A stretch of 64,000 nucleotides of DNA from Sequoia sempervirens (lineage: Eukaryota > Streptophyta > Pinopsida > Cupressales > Cupressaceae). Both the position numbers and the translations under genes were made by a program. The stretch's first letter is position 1, and each line of letters opens with the position of its first letter. This document shows, piece after piece, positions 35,519 through 49,171 of this stretch. The notes under the pieces are model-generated. The model did not search any database. It worked only from the letters and a program-made list of their open reading frames with translations, and was not told where the DNA came from. The DNA lies in the NCBI GenBank assembly GCA_007258455.2, contig VDFB02195886.1:132472-196471 (forward strand), in the 5' to 3' direction.

Positions 35519-37150
35519 GAGTTATAGTTGATCTCCCTATTGATTGGGTTAATTCTGGATGCGAATGAATGAAACATTCCATGTTTAGTTGATGGATTCG
35601 TCAGATTCACTGTACAAAGTTTTTTAAAACACACTAGTACAAATACCTGCCCGTTTACAGTAAAGGAAGTGTGCATAGTACTGGTTACTGCCAAATAGAA
35701 TGGACAAGGAAGAACTCTTACAAAGTAAATGGTTTTTTTTTTCAGAATTTAAGCATTTTAATATGGAAAGTTTCTGTCTTCTGTAAATTTATGATATATT
35801 CGGGTTCGCTCTCTTGGAGCTTAACACTTTCGTCCTCAATGCACTGTATGGGATTGTAGGATGGATTAATCAAAGAGTTTACTTATTTATTTATTAATAA
35901 GTGTATTTATTACTAATTATAAAATAATATTACACATTTAAAAAATGTGGGTGAAAAAAGTTGCATTTTTAATGTTCAAAGAGGGTTTGAGTCTACTCTA
36001 AGATATCATAAAATATAATTAAATTCTCTAGGCAGCTAGAGTAAGAGTAGAAGAAGGAAGGGGATCCCAGTCATACAGTTTACTTCATATTTATTGGGGT
36101 TCGCAATAACCATAGGAGGGTCACATCCATCATTATTATCATTACTTTCTTCTTGTTTGTCTTTATTGGTCACATGAGTAGGAGAGATGGCAAGAGTCAG
36201 TTGAGGAAATTTGCTTGAGTTTAACTAGGTCAAAGAATCTCCTCTAGTAGGTAGTAGAGAGGTAGAGCACATGTATCTAGGCTATAACCAACTCCATTGA
36301 GCATACTACCTTCTCATAGGGCAGGGGGGAGAGGCCTATGAACGAGTTTCTCGATGGCCATGAATAGGTTGGCTATGGCCATGTTGATGCTTATGAGGAG
36401 GGAGTTGGGGGAACGCTAGCCACAATACATGGGGCATTATCCCTGTTATCCACTGAAATTGCACCCTGCTAAACCTAATGTTCAACACCTCAGTGTAACA
36501 TGGGAAGACCTTTAAAGCTGTGGGTTTCTTATAGACAGAGGTCAACCTCCGGAGAAGGCCGGCTTCCTTTGGTATCACCTAACTACTGATCCTTTGTAAG
36601 GAAAAGGGAGAAGGAGTGCATGAAAATTAAAATTTAATCCTATGGTGATACACCAAATTTGTTCAAACATGAGTAGCTGTTTAACACACAGTTTTCAATC
36701 AACTAATAAAAGCTGATATGCACAACTCAATACTCATGATATTGCATAATGTTTCATAAGAAAGCTACGATGCATACAGTCTTAGAAGGATGATAAGTTC
36801 TCCTCACAACTAAAACTGTTTGCATCACCAGCATAACCTATAACCTGCACTGTATGTATCTCCCCTGCTTAAAAGTGCTAATAATGAGACATATTAACAA
36901 GGAATAAGAAAAACTCACATGTAAATTTGCCAATCATTCAACACACTCAATAAAATAGATAAACTGAGAAGGCAAAAAAAAAAAAAATATTGATCTCCAA
37001 AGGTGAAACTCCAATTCATACAATGTTTGTAAATGAGTTACAAAATCGGTGATTCTCCTCTAAGGACTTATAGAAGTCACAAAAGCATAAAATATGCGAG
37101 TAAGAACTATCTACAAAAAGAGGCAAAAATGCCATAGATATGAAAACTAA
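35519..37150. other. 3' flank of the receptor kinase and intergenic DNA
   Basis: The 3' UTR must begin at 35519; plant polyadenylation signals are loose and I do not place one. Beyond it I see no gene. An A run is at 36975-36987. Confidence 0.5.
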
Positions 37151-37199
37151 AAGTGTCGCCTCTTTGTTTTAGGGTTTACAAAATATCAATTTTTTTAGA

Positions 37200-38900
37200 A
37201 GGGTCGACCCTCAGATCTTTTGGAAATAAAGTTAATGCATTCAATGTGCATCCCCCGTGTCCATGTTGGTGTGAAAGATCGCCCTCAGGAGAAGTCTTCA
37301 AATCCTTCTGCAACCACAAGATTTACTTTTGGCCTCCGTGTCCACCCTCGAACTTCCATTAGAGTTTCCTTGAATGTCCTGAAGCATTATCATAAATGTC
37401 GCTCTACCTTTGCCAGCAGACATCCCAACTATCCCTAAGACTAGCGGCTTCTTCCCCTTCGGCTTTCCTCTTATTTCAGATCTTTCTTCAAGTTGATCCC
37501 CCCATGAGAAAGACAGCATCAACTGCTCCCTATTGTTAGACCTCCATAGAGACAACACTATTGCCCTCGAACCGATTCCTCATCCTTGATCACAGAGCAG
37601 ATCCATACTGCTCACATTCTGTTGATCTTCCTGACAAGGATAGTCACAATAGTCAAACTACCCATGGTTCATCTTTAGTTCCTTCTGATTGGTTGAATTC
37701 GTGCCATGTAGATCCCAAGACGGTCAAAGGTCGCTTCATCAGAATCGCATGTCGGTGAGACACTAGGCGTGTCTCCTCGATGAGATTATGCCCTTCGGCA
37801 GCTATCGGCATAACACGCGACGGTCGGCAAGAGTTCATAGTGAGTTCCCATTGGTCATACCGATATTCCTTTCTATTGGAAAATCCATCGCTATCGGCAA
37901 GACTCTCTCAGTCGTCAGGAGGTCATAGCGAATGCTAAGAGTCCTACCCATATCCTTTTCCATGGGCAAGTTGATTGCTATCGGCAAGACTTCCCTCAGT
38001 CGGCGAGAGATTATGCCGAAGGAAAACTCTCTCAACGAGACCACCTGCTTTTGGCGAGACATCTCGGCAAGCCCAAAACATTATGCTGAGAGTTCCATTT
38101 ATCGGCCAAACACCATCAGGTCGGCAAGACCTTTCGCCGAACCCAAACATTATACTGAAGGCATCCCTTTGTCGACAGGACCCTTCCCATTCGGCCAAAC
38201 TTTATGTCAAAGGAAAACTCTTTTCGGTGAGACATCACTCAGTCACCGGGACATTACAGTGAGGTCCTTCTTTCTCCCCGATGACATATCCTTTCGCCGA
38301 GACCTCCTAGCGAATGTGAGCCCTTCTCCCCGATAATAGCCTTATGAACAACTGTTGGCAAGACTTTCGTCTATCAGCAACACTTTACTCCAAAGCCACC
38401 TTGTTTCAACGAGATCTCACATGGGTTGGCAAGACCTTATGTCGAACCCTTTATCTTTCAGCTAGCTCAAAATATTTCGAGGAGACCACCAGCGGTCAGC
38501 AAGACTTTACAATGAGGGCATTTTGTTTTAGCGAGACCTCGCCCTATCGGTGAGACCTTACGCCGATGACGCCTCCCTTCGCCGAGACTCTTCTTGGTCG
38601 CTGAGACATTACGGCAAACTCCTTTCTTTCGCTAAGGCTAGCTCTATGCAATGGTCGGTGAGACCTCAACAGTCGGGGAAACATATAAAAACCCACGGCG
38701 AATAAAATGTCTGGCCGACCAGTGGATCCCGAATGAATATAAAACACTGCCAGTCGGCAAGACATCTGAAAAGTCCCAACAACTTTTTTCTTCAAGAGTT
38801 TTATGCCAAATCTGACTGAGGCAAGGCTTTCCAATAGACTTCCTTGTGAAATAGCATCAGATAAAGACCTTCCCAATGAAATCCAAACACCTGCACGCTG
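37200..38900. repeat. GC-rich island of degenerate CGGCRAGAC repeats
   Basis: From about 37790 to 38760 the motif TCGGCAAGAC / TCGGCGAGAC and its partner TTATGCCGAA or TTTCGCCGAG recur every 25-60 bases on the + strand, with many variants. Overlapping open frames on both strands (for example 37932-38336 on +) are a side effect of this repetition and low stop content, not evidence of a gene. It stands out against the AT-rich surroundings. Origin unknown; LTR or satellite-like. Confidence 0.6.
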
Positions 38901-39004
38901 GGCTCAACCCTTATGGGAGCCACATTTAATCCACGTGCCGAATTTAAAACATATTTTCCCCTGATTGAGCCCGTAGGTGAAAATTGGGTAACAATCCCAA
39001 TAAT

Positions 39005-42000
39005 CTAATAAAACCTATCAGTGTGCCACCTCATGTGCAACTTTGTTAGGTTGCATTTGAATCTCCAAAAACACATTAGAACAAATCATAATTTTAACAT
39101 AGATTGAATATTGCCAATCAATAGAACATCCTAAAAAAACAAAATTTCTATCTTTCCTTATGCTAAAGAGAATCTCCATCTTGAAAGCATGCAGATTTGA
39201 ATAAATTTTGGGGGGATATGAGGCCAATCCTTTAATAATACTATATGCCAAGAAAATGGTTCTGGTATGAATTGCTTGAAGAATTCATTAATCCAAGACC
39301 AAACATCTTGAGCTCTAGGAAAAAACCAAAATAGATGTTTGGGAGGTTTTTGATGCCCATAAAAGGGCATCAAGGAACAAGAATGCCTAAATGGGCCAAT
39401 CTATAACCAATAGGAAGACCTTAAAAAAGAAAAGACCAAGAAAAATGAACCAATTTAGGATCTAGAATGACCAACCAAATGGTGTGAAACTTGCATTGCT
39501 ATACTAACATAGGTGACTACAATTGCCACCATTGATTTAAGGTAGGTTCCATGGGGAAATGAGGGGAAAGCTAGTGATAGCCTTGTCAAGGCCTATATCT
39601 ATGAAATGTAATGTCTAGATACTACTTCTAGTCTTTCCACTAAGATTTACAAGATCTAATTCTAATTTTGTGAACCATATCAACCAAGATGACTTTGATA
39701 ATTGTGTCAAAGGTTTCTCGATGATGTATAGAAAGTTGGAATTGAACCTCAATTATATTCTAAGAAAATAGATTCCAAGTAGTTCTAGAGAAGATATCTA
39801 GGAGCATTTTGATCTCCTTTGTGTAAAATCCCAAAGCACAAACCCAAAGAGTCCTTGTAAGAGGATGATTTCGGCACTGAAAAACAAGAGACTACCAAAG
39901 GTTTTATTGGTTTATGGAAATGCCAAATACAAAAACCAAAATCATTCCAAAGAAACCAAGGCTTCTAGCTTCTCGACTACCAAATACTTTTCATCACAAA
40001 GGTCCCTTGAGTGTAAACAACCTCTTTCATAATAAGAAAGGTATGAATTTGAATTCCTTTCCAAGATATTTTCCTAACTAGATGACCAAAGGAAATGTAG
40101 CGCCACACAAATTTCCTAGGCTTCATTACCCTCGAGAGCACAAATGATCCACTTAGTGCAAAGGACTAAGCCCTAACACTAAGTAGAGAGTAATCCTAAT
40201 CCTTCTAACTAATGAGGAAGAGAACAAAACTCCTAAGCCACCTAATGGAAACGTCAATGATTATTTCGAGACGACTAAAGAAAATCATGAAGAAGCTTCT
40301 CTAATTTCAAATAAGAAGCTTTCGAGTGAACCTAACAAGAGGAGCGATAGACATGAGTTGTCACAAGAATATTAGAGTGGATTTGAATTTTTCCTACTAG
40401 AGTTAGGTGTTTGGTGTCCCAATAAGCTATTTTTTTCAATTCTAGCAAGGAAAACTTGTCATAAAGAGGTGGAAGACACTTGAAAGGCAAAGGGTATGCC
40501 CAAGAACCTAGAAGTTTCACCATGATCGATTCCCTTCCATCCAAAATAATTAAGCCAAGAAGGCTTAGGAAGGAAGGATTGTTGGTTGTACATCTTTTTC
40601 CATTGAATGGCAGAGCTTAAGGCCTTGCAAAAAATGTCTAAACATTGCAAATCAAGTGTTTTATGTAATTTTCTTTCTTTATGAGAGTAAGAAAATATCA
40701 TCAACAAAATGATCATTCACTAGTCGAGTTGGGTAAATAAATACCTTTAACTAGTCTATGAGAAATAAAATGAGCCAAAAGGCATCCAAAGCCTTTGACA
40801 ACAAGCACATATAAAGCTAGAGTGAAGGGGCAACCTTGGTGAGTACACAAAAAGAGCCCAAAAGGAATGGTTTTTGACCATTGATAGTAATCTAGGTAGA
40901 AGCATCAACATAAATCATACACAGACTAAGTGAATTGAGATATAAATCCCAAGGCTTCAAGCATAACTAGGATGAAGGGCCCCCCAATAGGATCATAAGC
41001 CTTGGAAAAATTAATTTTGAAAAAAAGAGCCTATTAATGATAATGTCGAGCCCATTCCACGCCTTCCCAAATTGCAATAGTGTTATTCAATATGTATTTG
41101 GATTAATAAATCTAGTTTTCTTAGGTCACACAATTTGAGGAAGGAGATGTTGTAGTTTCAAAGCTAAGGTTTTGGCAACAATTTAATAAGAGATATTTAG
41201 CAGGGGATGGGTTGTCGGTTGTAAATGTCTTCTTGATCCCTATATTTAGGTATGTATATAATATTACCTTTGTTGATGAACTTTCCTAGAGAATTAGACT
41301 TGTAAGATTCAAGATAGACTTTTTGCCAAAAAAAAAAAAAAAATTCAAGATAGACTTTATGGAAATCCTCACTCTCACAATCCTAGAGAATTTTATAAAC
41401 TTCATAGAAAAATCCATCACAACCAAGGACTTTGTCATTAGCAATGGTGAAAACTAGTTCTTGAATATCAACAATGTAGAACAATTAATCACAAAATGAT
41501 CATTGAGAGGAAGAAAACTGGCAAGAAACAACCTTAAGGAATTCCTATAAAGTGTGATCACATTTAGGAGAATTACTTGAGCCTTAAAAAACCTACCCAT
41601 AATTCTTGACAAAGGCTTGAAGGATATCTAAAAGGTCCTTGAGAATAAACTACCCATCCTTGATTTTCTTAATTCCTTAAGAGGTATGGTGAGCTCGAAG
41701 TGCTTGAAAAAACTCTTCAGAAGTTTTGTTGCCAACTTTTAGCCAATGCAATTTTTCTTTGATTTGGGTACCTCTAGTAGAATGGTTATTATCAATTTTC
41801 TTCTATCAATGAATCTCATCCACTTTGACCTTCATAGTAGGGAAGAAATGGTTCACTTCGAACATAGCAATAGCTTGATGGAGGTTCGAGGTGGTAACCT
41901 CGTATGCACATCAATGAAAAATGGCTATTTGGTGGCCATAGATGCAAATAAAGTGAGATGAATTCCTTTTGGCCCTATTCCACTAAGCAATCCATCATGT

Positions 42001-43491
42001 CCCTTGGGAAGGCCTAGCCTCCAAATTCCTCACCCTTCTGATGTGGGCTAATGTGGGTTGATGAGTCAATAGGGAAGTGTTAAGAAAGATTTGGGATTTG
42101 ATAGCCTTAGGAGTATCCAGTTGCCATAGAATATTAAACTTGATGGGACAATGGTCAAAAAGAGTGATATTCAACAAGGGCTCAGTTGGAAGAGGAAAGT
42201 AACTAGCAAAGAAAAAGAAATATTGAGTTGAGATGATAGTACAATCAAAGCATTTAATGGCTTTTTCAAGCCAAACTTAGAAGTTACTCCACATATACCA
42301 ATGAGAATAATTGTGGTGGTGGCTCTTATTGGGATAAAAAAGACCTAATTTATTGTACATATAGTACCACACCTCTCTCTCGCCAGTTGTCCAATGCATA
42401 GGCAAAGCCTCGTCTTTGTCATATGACATTTCTACCATATTAAAGTCATTGCACATGACCCAAGTTACAATATGCAATGAATCAACAATCAACCTTCATA
42501 ATAAAGATATCTCAACAACATTGTTGGAAGCATAAATATCGATAAATCCAAAGAAATGATTTTCTACATTTAAGAGGATCTAGATCACCTTGTTGGTGAT
42601 GCTATACCCTTGATCTACCACAAGTTGATGCCACATATGAGAGCTAAAGGTCATAATCCCTCCAAGGCCAACATCCTAATTGCTAAAGAAAGGAGCTAGT
42701 TGGGTAGATGACACAACAAGCAACAAAAAGTAAAAAATAGTAATATTAACCTCCTATAAGAAAAAAAATATTAAAAGGATTTTTTTTTTATGCATATCTC
42801 TCATTCCATATTTCCTAGGGAAGTCAGTGAGACCTTGAACATTCCAAGAGATAAAATTCATTGATGGGAATCAATATATATTTCATTACTATTTGTCTCT
42901 TCAAGTGAGGAATAACAATTTTGTAGAATTTCATCTCTAGAGAAGCTCACCAATTGAATGTTGGGGATTGACAACTCCCTTTTCTCTACAATATACTCTC
43001 CCTCCTCCAACCACTCGAGTGAATTGGGAGAACAACACAAACTCCTAAGAGATGAGAGAGAACAACTATGTCTCTCTAGTTGTGAGGATAAAATAGACAT
43101 CGACTACAATGTTTTGGAGAAGTGTGGTCTAGTGGAAGTCTCCCCATTAGAGGGAGAAATATCTTTCCCCTTCTCAGAAGGGATTGAAGACACCCTTGGT
43201 TACACTTGAGTAGCTAGGTGGTTAGACTTGGGAGGGGTTTTGGCCTAAGAACCACCAATGCGTGCTTTTATTTTTACAAAGCTCCCAACCATATTCCACC
43301 CTTCACCAAATTTTGAAGTGGGGCCCTCAACAAGTAAACAAGAGGTCTTGTTACAATGAGCAGGAAGAAAATAATCTTTAATCTTATTCTCTAAAGATTG
43401 ACATTGAAAACAAGTATTGATAAAATTAAGGTACAACACATGTTGAGTGTGGTGTAGATGTCCAATATGGATGTCCATATATTGACTCTTT
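39005..43491 (-). mobile_element. LINE (L1-like), main part, minus strand
   Basis: On the minus strand ORF2 begins near 42861 with an endonuclease start, MNFISWNVQGLTDFPRKYG. The reverse transcriptase is seen at about 41200-40300, with QGCPFTLALYVLVV near 40810, FVDD near 40700 and KKIAYWDTKHLTLVGKIQI at 40430. A zinc-finger-like end (HLFWFFPRAQDVWSWI) is near 39310. Upstream, 43490-43245 is the end of ORF1 (NTCFQCQSLENK). Many stops and frameshifts break it. An LTR retrotransposon splits it at 43491; its 5' part continues at 51648. Confidence 0.85.
41307..41358 (+). mobile_element. Minimal retroposition scar: 5 nt plus poly(A) between 16-bp repeats
   Basis: ATTCAAGATAGACTTT occurs at 41307-41322 and 41343-41358 and encloses TTGCC followed by 15 A. 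This is the signature of target-primed reverse transcription cut off after only five non-A bases. It is nested in the LINE. Confidence 0.75.
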
Positions 43492-44820
43492 TGTTGAACA
43501 CCTAGAATACTGAGAGGGGGGTGAATTAGTATTCTTTGAAACCACTTAAACATGTATTCAAAACATTTCATCCAATTTGCATAAATGAAAAGAAGCAATT
43601 AAAACATGCATCACATCACACAATACAAGAACACTAGATTTGTGTGGAAAACCAAAGAAGGGAAAAACCATGTTGAGGATTAGCTCACAATATACTATAA
43701 CCAGTTACAACATATTATAGAAAGACTCACTACTAGGTGGACTCACTATCTGAGGGACTCACTATCCAGAGAATAAGAGAGAAAGAAGAAAGGGTGGCCC
43801 ACTGCCAAGATTTAAACTAATACAGTGCATCTACAATATGTTGTAGATAGTTCCACTAAAGCTCAATATACTAACTTAACACACTTCATGTTTCTCAACA
43901 CTTACACCCACTTTTCTCTTCTTCATATCACATTCACATACTATTCTTAAGAATTCACATCACACTTTTTATCCTACACATATCATCTCTACAACACCGA
44001 AATGAACTTAAATTTATATGCATTACATTCGCAAACACCTACAACATCAATTGGGTCAGCCTAATTAGATAAAACATGTAATATATCAACTTGTCGGCTC
44101 AAGATCCAACCATATATACCTTGCGGAATAAACCAAAACATGTAACACATCAAAATAGGTCGAAAAGGACCTATAATTACTCCCTTAAGTTCACTTAGTT
44201 CATACTTTAACTTCGCTTAACCCCAAACTATTTAGGTCGACACTGGATAGAAAAACATAGGTGACATGTGAACCATTTGTTCATCCACAACACAACGTGC
44301 GAACCACCAAAACACTTCCTACTTGGACCACTCATGCTTCAGACACCTGTAAGTACTCCCACAAAACTGCATAACCAAATATTCATCTGCAGTGGAATGC
44401 AGAGTATTCCAATTATGAACACTATCATAGTAACTCTATCACTAGCAAACTTGATACTCTGTCAATCATAACTTTTATACTGGAGGACATAAAGACATGG
44501 AACTTTGGATTTGGATTCCTCCAACATGTACCAAAATTTCCTTAGAACCACATAACCTGATTCTACATGGTGGAACAATGCAGACCTCAAAACTAGTTCA
44601 CTATACATTGAAAATTCTACTCTAGGACTTAGAAAAAAATATCTAACACATTTGTTCTACTCCAAATCAAAACTCTTGCACTTTTATAATGGATTGTCAT
44701 CACCACAATCACTTACACTTATCAAACAACTACACATCAATTCTAAAATCAATGACAATACCATATATGCTTATGCTTATGTTGCCAATAATCTCATCAA
44801 TGACAAGCAAATTTCCAACA
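43492..44820 (-). repeat. 3' LTR of the 8.15-kb element
   Basis: 1,329 bp. On the minus strand it starts TGTTGGAAATTTGC and ends GGTGTTCAACA. It contains the block common to plant copia LTRs (GGAAAACCAAAGAAGGGAAA). Confidence 0.92.
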
Positions 44821-44967
44821 ATCTCCCCCTTTGTCATTGATGACAACATGCCCAAAACTCTTCTCCAAATATTCACCAACCAATTTTTTTCTCAACTACT
44901 CTCCTCCTTTGACATCAATGGCAAAGGGCACATTTTCCAAGCATAATACTTACTCCCCCTAACTAAT

Positions 44968-45002
44968 TTATATATATATATATAAACACACACACACACA
45001 CA
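44968..45002. repeat. (TA)n(CA)n microsatellite
   Basis: A TA run followed directly by a CA run just inside the polypurine tract of the 8.15-kb element. Confidence 0.85.
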
Positions 45003-45286
45003 TGAGACTAACTCAAAAAACTTATCCAAAAATCAAGGCAACTACCCCTAACAATGGTATCCATCAAGATAATCAAAAATTTCATTGCTATACTAACCAC
45101 TTTCTTCCACATATATACAATGAAACCTCAAATTGCATAACATAATATAAATACAACTAACTAGAGTAAGACACTTGCAATTTTGCAAGGTGTGCCTCAT
45201 ACTCCTTCTTTCCTGACTCCCAACCCTTCATAGTGAAGGCAATCGGACTACACTGGCTTTCAAGCTACACAAGGAGATCTTCTCCT

Positions 45287-48200
45287 TCATCTAGGGTACC
45301 AAGTACCAGGCTCTTTTGTGCCAAATTTTCTGTCCTTGCTAACACATCGTTCAAGGTTGTAAGCCTTGCACTTACCAAGTCCTTGAGCTAACCATACTGC
45401 ATAATGATTCTCTTTATGTTCTTGTTGTTGAAAGAATTGTTCATGCAAATATTCATTAGCCATCCTTGTTGTACCATCTGCATCACTTGCCAGATCATAG
45501 ACATCAGGGACCTGAGCAACTTGTGACTCTATTGAGTCCATTTGGTCCTTAATATTCTTTGTAGAATTAGGCCATTTCAAAGAAAATTGAAATAAAACTT
45601 GTGGTTCACCCAAGCACTTTTACACATTTTTCAAGTTCTCTTGTAATTTTCTATGTGCCACATTGCATTTTTTTCATATCTCAGTCAATTTCCTATCATT
45701 CACCTTCTTTGTCACCTCTTTCTCCAACCTTTCTTCTAAAGTGGGGGAGTAATCCTGAAAGGAATCTAATAGCAACTTCAACTTTTCAACACTGGATAGA
45801 GACTCGTCAATTATAGCAGTGGGAATTCCTTCTTGCAATACCTTGATTGCTTCTTCAATTACCTCAGTGCTCTTCTAGTGAGTGGAAATAATTTCCTTGC
45901 AAAAGCATGAAACACATCACCAATTTGAAGCTTCTGTAGGGGAGAAAATTTTCACATGTTCGCTTGACCCTGCATTAAAGGAAGTTGCAACAATTGTGTA
46001 GATACAATAGGCTTGAATTGCAACTACATGTCTAACAAAACCTTGAGTGAATCAACAAAGGATTCACCAAAAACCTTTATGATTTCATCTTCCTTTTTCT
46101 CATTGGAATTTTTCTTGTCACCATTGCACTCTCCATCATCACTCCACTCCTTGTTTGCACTATCAAATTATTTCTCAATTTTCTTCTCTTCAATTGGCTT
46201 CATGAGTCTACCTTATCATTCTTCTCTTGTTTATCAGACTCTTTATCTTCTGAGAGAGGAAAATTTCCAGTGTTATGTGCCTCTAAATTCTCTGAGTCAT
46301 CTTTCTTATCTTCCTTTCTTTGTTCACCATCTGTCTTGACATCCAGAGGGGGTAGGTTTTTCTCTATTTGCACTTCCTCCTTGTGCATTCCATCATCCTA
46401 TTCTGCTCCAAAAAAAATTCCTCTATTAGAGGAGTATCATTAGTATCATTTTCTTGCACATTGCCTTCTTTGGGTATTTTCTCATGTTTCAGAGCACACT
46501 CATGTTGTGCATCTTCTGGTTCATTCACTTCTGGGACAAACACATCACCATGCAATTATTCTTTGTTGTCTGGAGACATTCCTAATTTGTTTGCCAGATT
46601 GACAACATTTTTTATTTTCTCATTTCTCAACCTTTATATATCTTCCTTTTCTGTGCCCATCAGGGTATTGACCCTCTGCTAGTCCTAAATTCTTTGTTAT
46701 ACAATTGAGCTAATTTAGCTCTATCCTCATCTATGAGAGGAGCACTAATCTTCTCCAAAGTGAATGCCCTTAACTTGGCATCTTCATCAAATGCTTCCTG
46801 CCTAACAATAGATTCTTCAGTGGTGGAATTTTCAATGTCATCTATGGTGGGATATAGTGCAACAGTCTCTTCTAGGCTCCCATATTCTGAAATACAGCTC
46901 ACCAAGGCCTCAAGCTTCATAAGGTTTTGTTTCTGGACCAGAGGATTCTTCTTCTTTCCTTTCCTTTAGGGTGATTTTCCTTCTTTTTCAAACTTCTTCT
47001 CCCTCATATGAATCATGAAATCTTGTTTCTCCTTCTCCACATATGCCTCATTTTCAGTGTCCACAATATCAAATTTTGATTTCTTTACACTTGTCTGGCT
47101 ACTTGAGAGACACTGGTTTTTTTGTTTTTCTCTTTCGGACCAATTGTGGTCCTTCTTCTTGTTCTTCTTCTTCCTTATCATCAACGTTTAATCTCGCATA
47201 TTGTTCTCTTCTTTCCTTTTCTTTTCTTCTCTTCTATGGAGCACTTTGTTGTTTTGTAGGGGCACTAGAAGATTCTTTTATTTTTAAACCAACTACGGGT
47301 TTAGTCTCGGAGGACTTAGCAGCAACCAAAGAGGGGGTAGAGGTGCTAGTTGACCTTCTAGTATTGTGGGCACCTTTTGGAGAACTGGACATGTCTTTGG
47401 ATTTCTCCACAAGGCCCTTTGGTATTCCCATCATTTCCACAACTTGTGCATTCATCTTCTCCACATTCCTCTTAATCTCCTTTGGTTTGTGCTCCATATG
47501 CACTGCACTAGACTTCTCCTCATATGTTCCATATCTCTCTTCTATAGGATCTTTAGGCATGCTTAGCATGTGATCTACAAGACCGATGAGCACACTCTCT
47601 TCTACCTCATATCCCATTTAAGGAACCCATATTGTCCTTGGCTCCACAACTTCCATCATACAATAGTCTTTGCTCACCATGAAGATAATATCATTCTTAT
47701 ACTTCTCAACTACACTCTTAGGTATTATTTCTCTTTCCTGCATTTGGGATTGGAATTATTTGAAGAACCCTCATAGGGCTTCATCTTTAGATGTTGAATT
47801 CAGATACCTCAGCATATGTTCTCTGATACATCTAGCCATGATAACATTATCTATCCACGCCACATTTCTTACACCAGGAATTTCTCTAAGAAAGTAAAAT
47901 AATAAGAATATAATCAAGGTACCATACTTGAAGGCGTACCGAGATTCCTTAGTCTTCTGCGAGTTTTCTAACAATTGTAGCCTTAGAAATTCACATAGGT
48001 CATAATTCATTCATGTCTTCACCATCTCATATGATGTATTCATTACAGTAGAAAAATATAAATTCTCTTTGTTTGTGAAGAAAATTTTGCATCCAATCAT
48101 CATAGAGGCATACTTAACTATTGGGTCTTCAATGTCCTTAATTGTTTGGTATCTCTTGTCAAATTTTGCACCGGTTAATTTCATCACTTCATTTTTCACT

Positions 48201-48628
48201 GATTTAAGAGTAGGAACTGATCCTTTATAACATAACCTTGTCACAAACCTAATGGCTTCTTTGTTAATCATGTGTAGTAGGTATAACTAGATGAATTTTT
48301 CATGGATACTACTCAATGTGTATCTCATCCATACATCCACATAGCAAAATATGGGGAAGTAATTACAAACATCAAGTTTCTTCTCTGTTAGACTTCCATG
48401 CTCGGGTTTTAACTCAAAGTCTTCGCCGATAAGTTCATTTATCCACACTTCTCCCAACTTTACATGATTGTATTCTTCCAATTTTACATGAATATACATC
48501 TTTATATCCTCAATATGCATAACCCCAAAACGAGCGTGTGAAAATGCACCTTCCGGATCCATCAGTTTTGATTTATCAATATGCTTCTTAAATTTGGGAT
48601 GAAAATTTGGGATGAGGTAGGTCCACAA
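45287..48628 (-). pseudogene. Unknown ORF in the place of pol
   Basis: From 48628 down to 47234 one minus-strand frame runs for about 465 codons with five stops, so it was once a protein. Its first part is globular (MDPEGAFSHARFGVMHIEDI, KEAIRFVTRLCYKGSVPTLK, REIPGVRNVAWIDNVIMARC). It then turns into a long charged, Lys/Glu/Ser-rich region that continues with frameshifts to about 46200. A last ORF is at 45613-45287. I do not recognise the family. It shows none of the motifs of protease, RT, RNase H or integrase. The position between gag and the polypurine tract suggests an accessory protein carried by a non-autonomous element, or a captured host gene. Confidence 0.65.
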
Positions 48629-49171
48629 CCTTTACTACTTTTTGGGTATACATATTTCAATACAATTGAAATGCTTCTAAAACTTAGAGCAGAGTGAAAA
48701 CTATAAATACCTTTAGATCTCTATCGGCTAGGGTTTTGAGCACAAATTCTAAATCACTTCAAATCGCCTCTTCTCTACTCTTCAATATTCAAACACTGGA
48801 ATGCAAATGATATTTTCATAAGTGAAATTACTTATAAACACCTTTTGAATGACCTAAAATGCATTAATTGTATTGATTTTAAGTTTAGTCAAAAGTTGAT
48901 GAACCCTAACTATAATGACAGACACCTTCAAACTCTTCGCAAATCTTCATAACAAAATATTTTTCATCAGTTCTCACCAATAGGTCTCGCATGTCAACCT
49001 ACACCTTGTATCAATGCGCTAAGGAATCAACACCATATCTTTGGAAAGGTCTTAATGATTGTCTATTAAAACTCCCCCTAATCCAAAGCTCTTTATTTAG
49101 TTTCTGAAGGAAACATCTGCACTAGAAGCTGGCACTAACTCATTCTTAACCTCATTCTCCTCTTTCTTTTT

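Noticed and set aside
37932..38336. 134-aa + strand ORF and overlapping minus ORFs in the GC-rich island
   Set aside because: Several frames are open at once because the repeat is GC-rich and poor in stop codons; no domain or codon pattern supports a gene.
46013..47573. Plus-strand ORFs of 104-176 codons in the 46-47.6 kb region
   Set aside because: They are complements of the Lys/Glu-rich minus-strand reading frame and read as Ser/Phe/Leu-rich mirror sequence.
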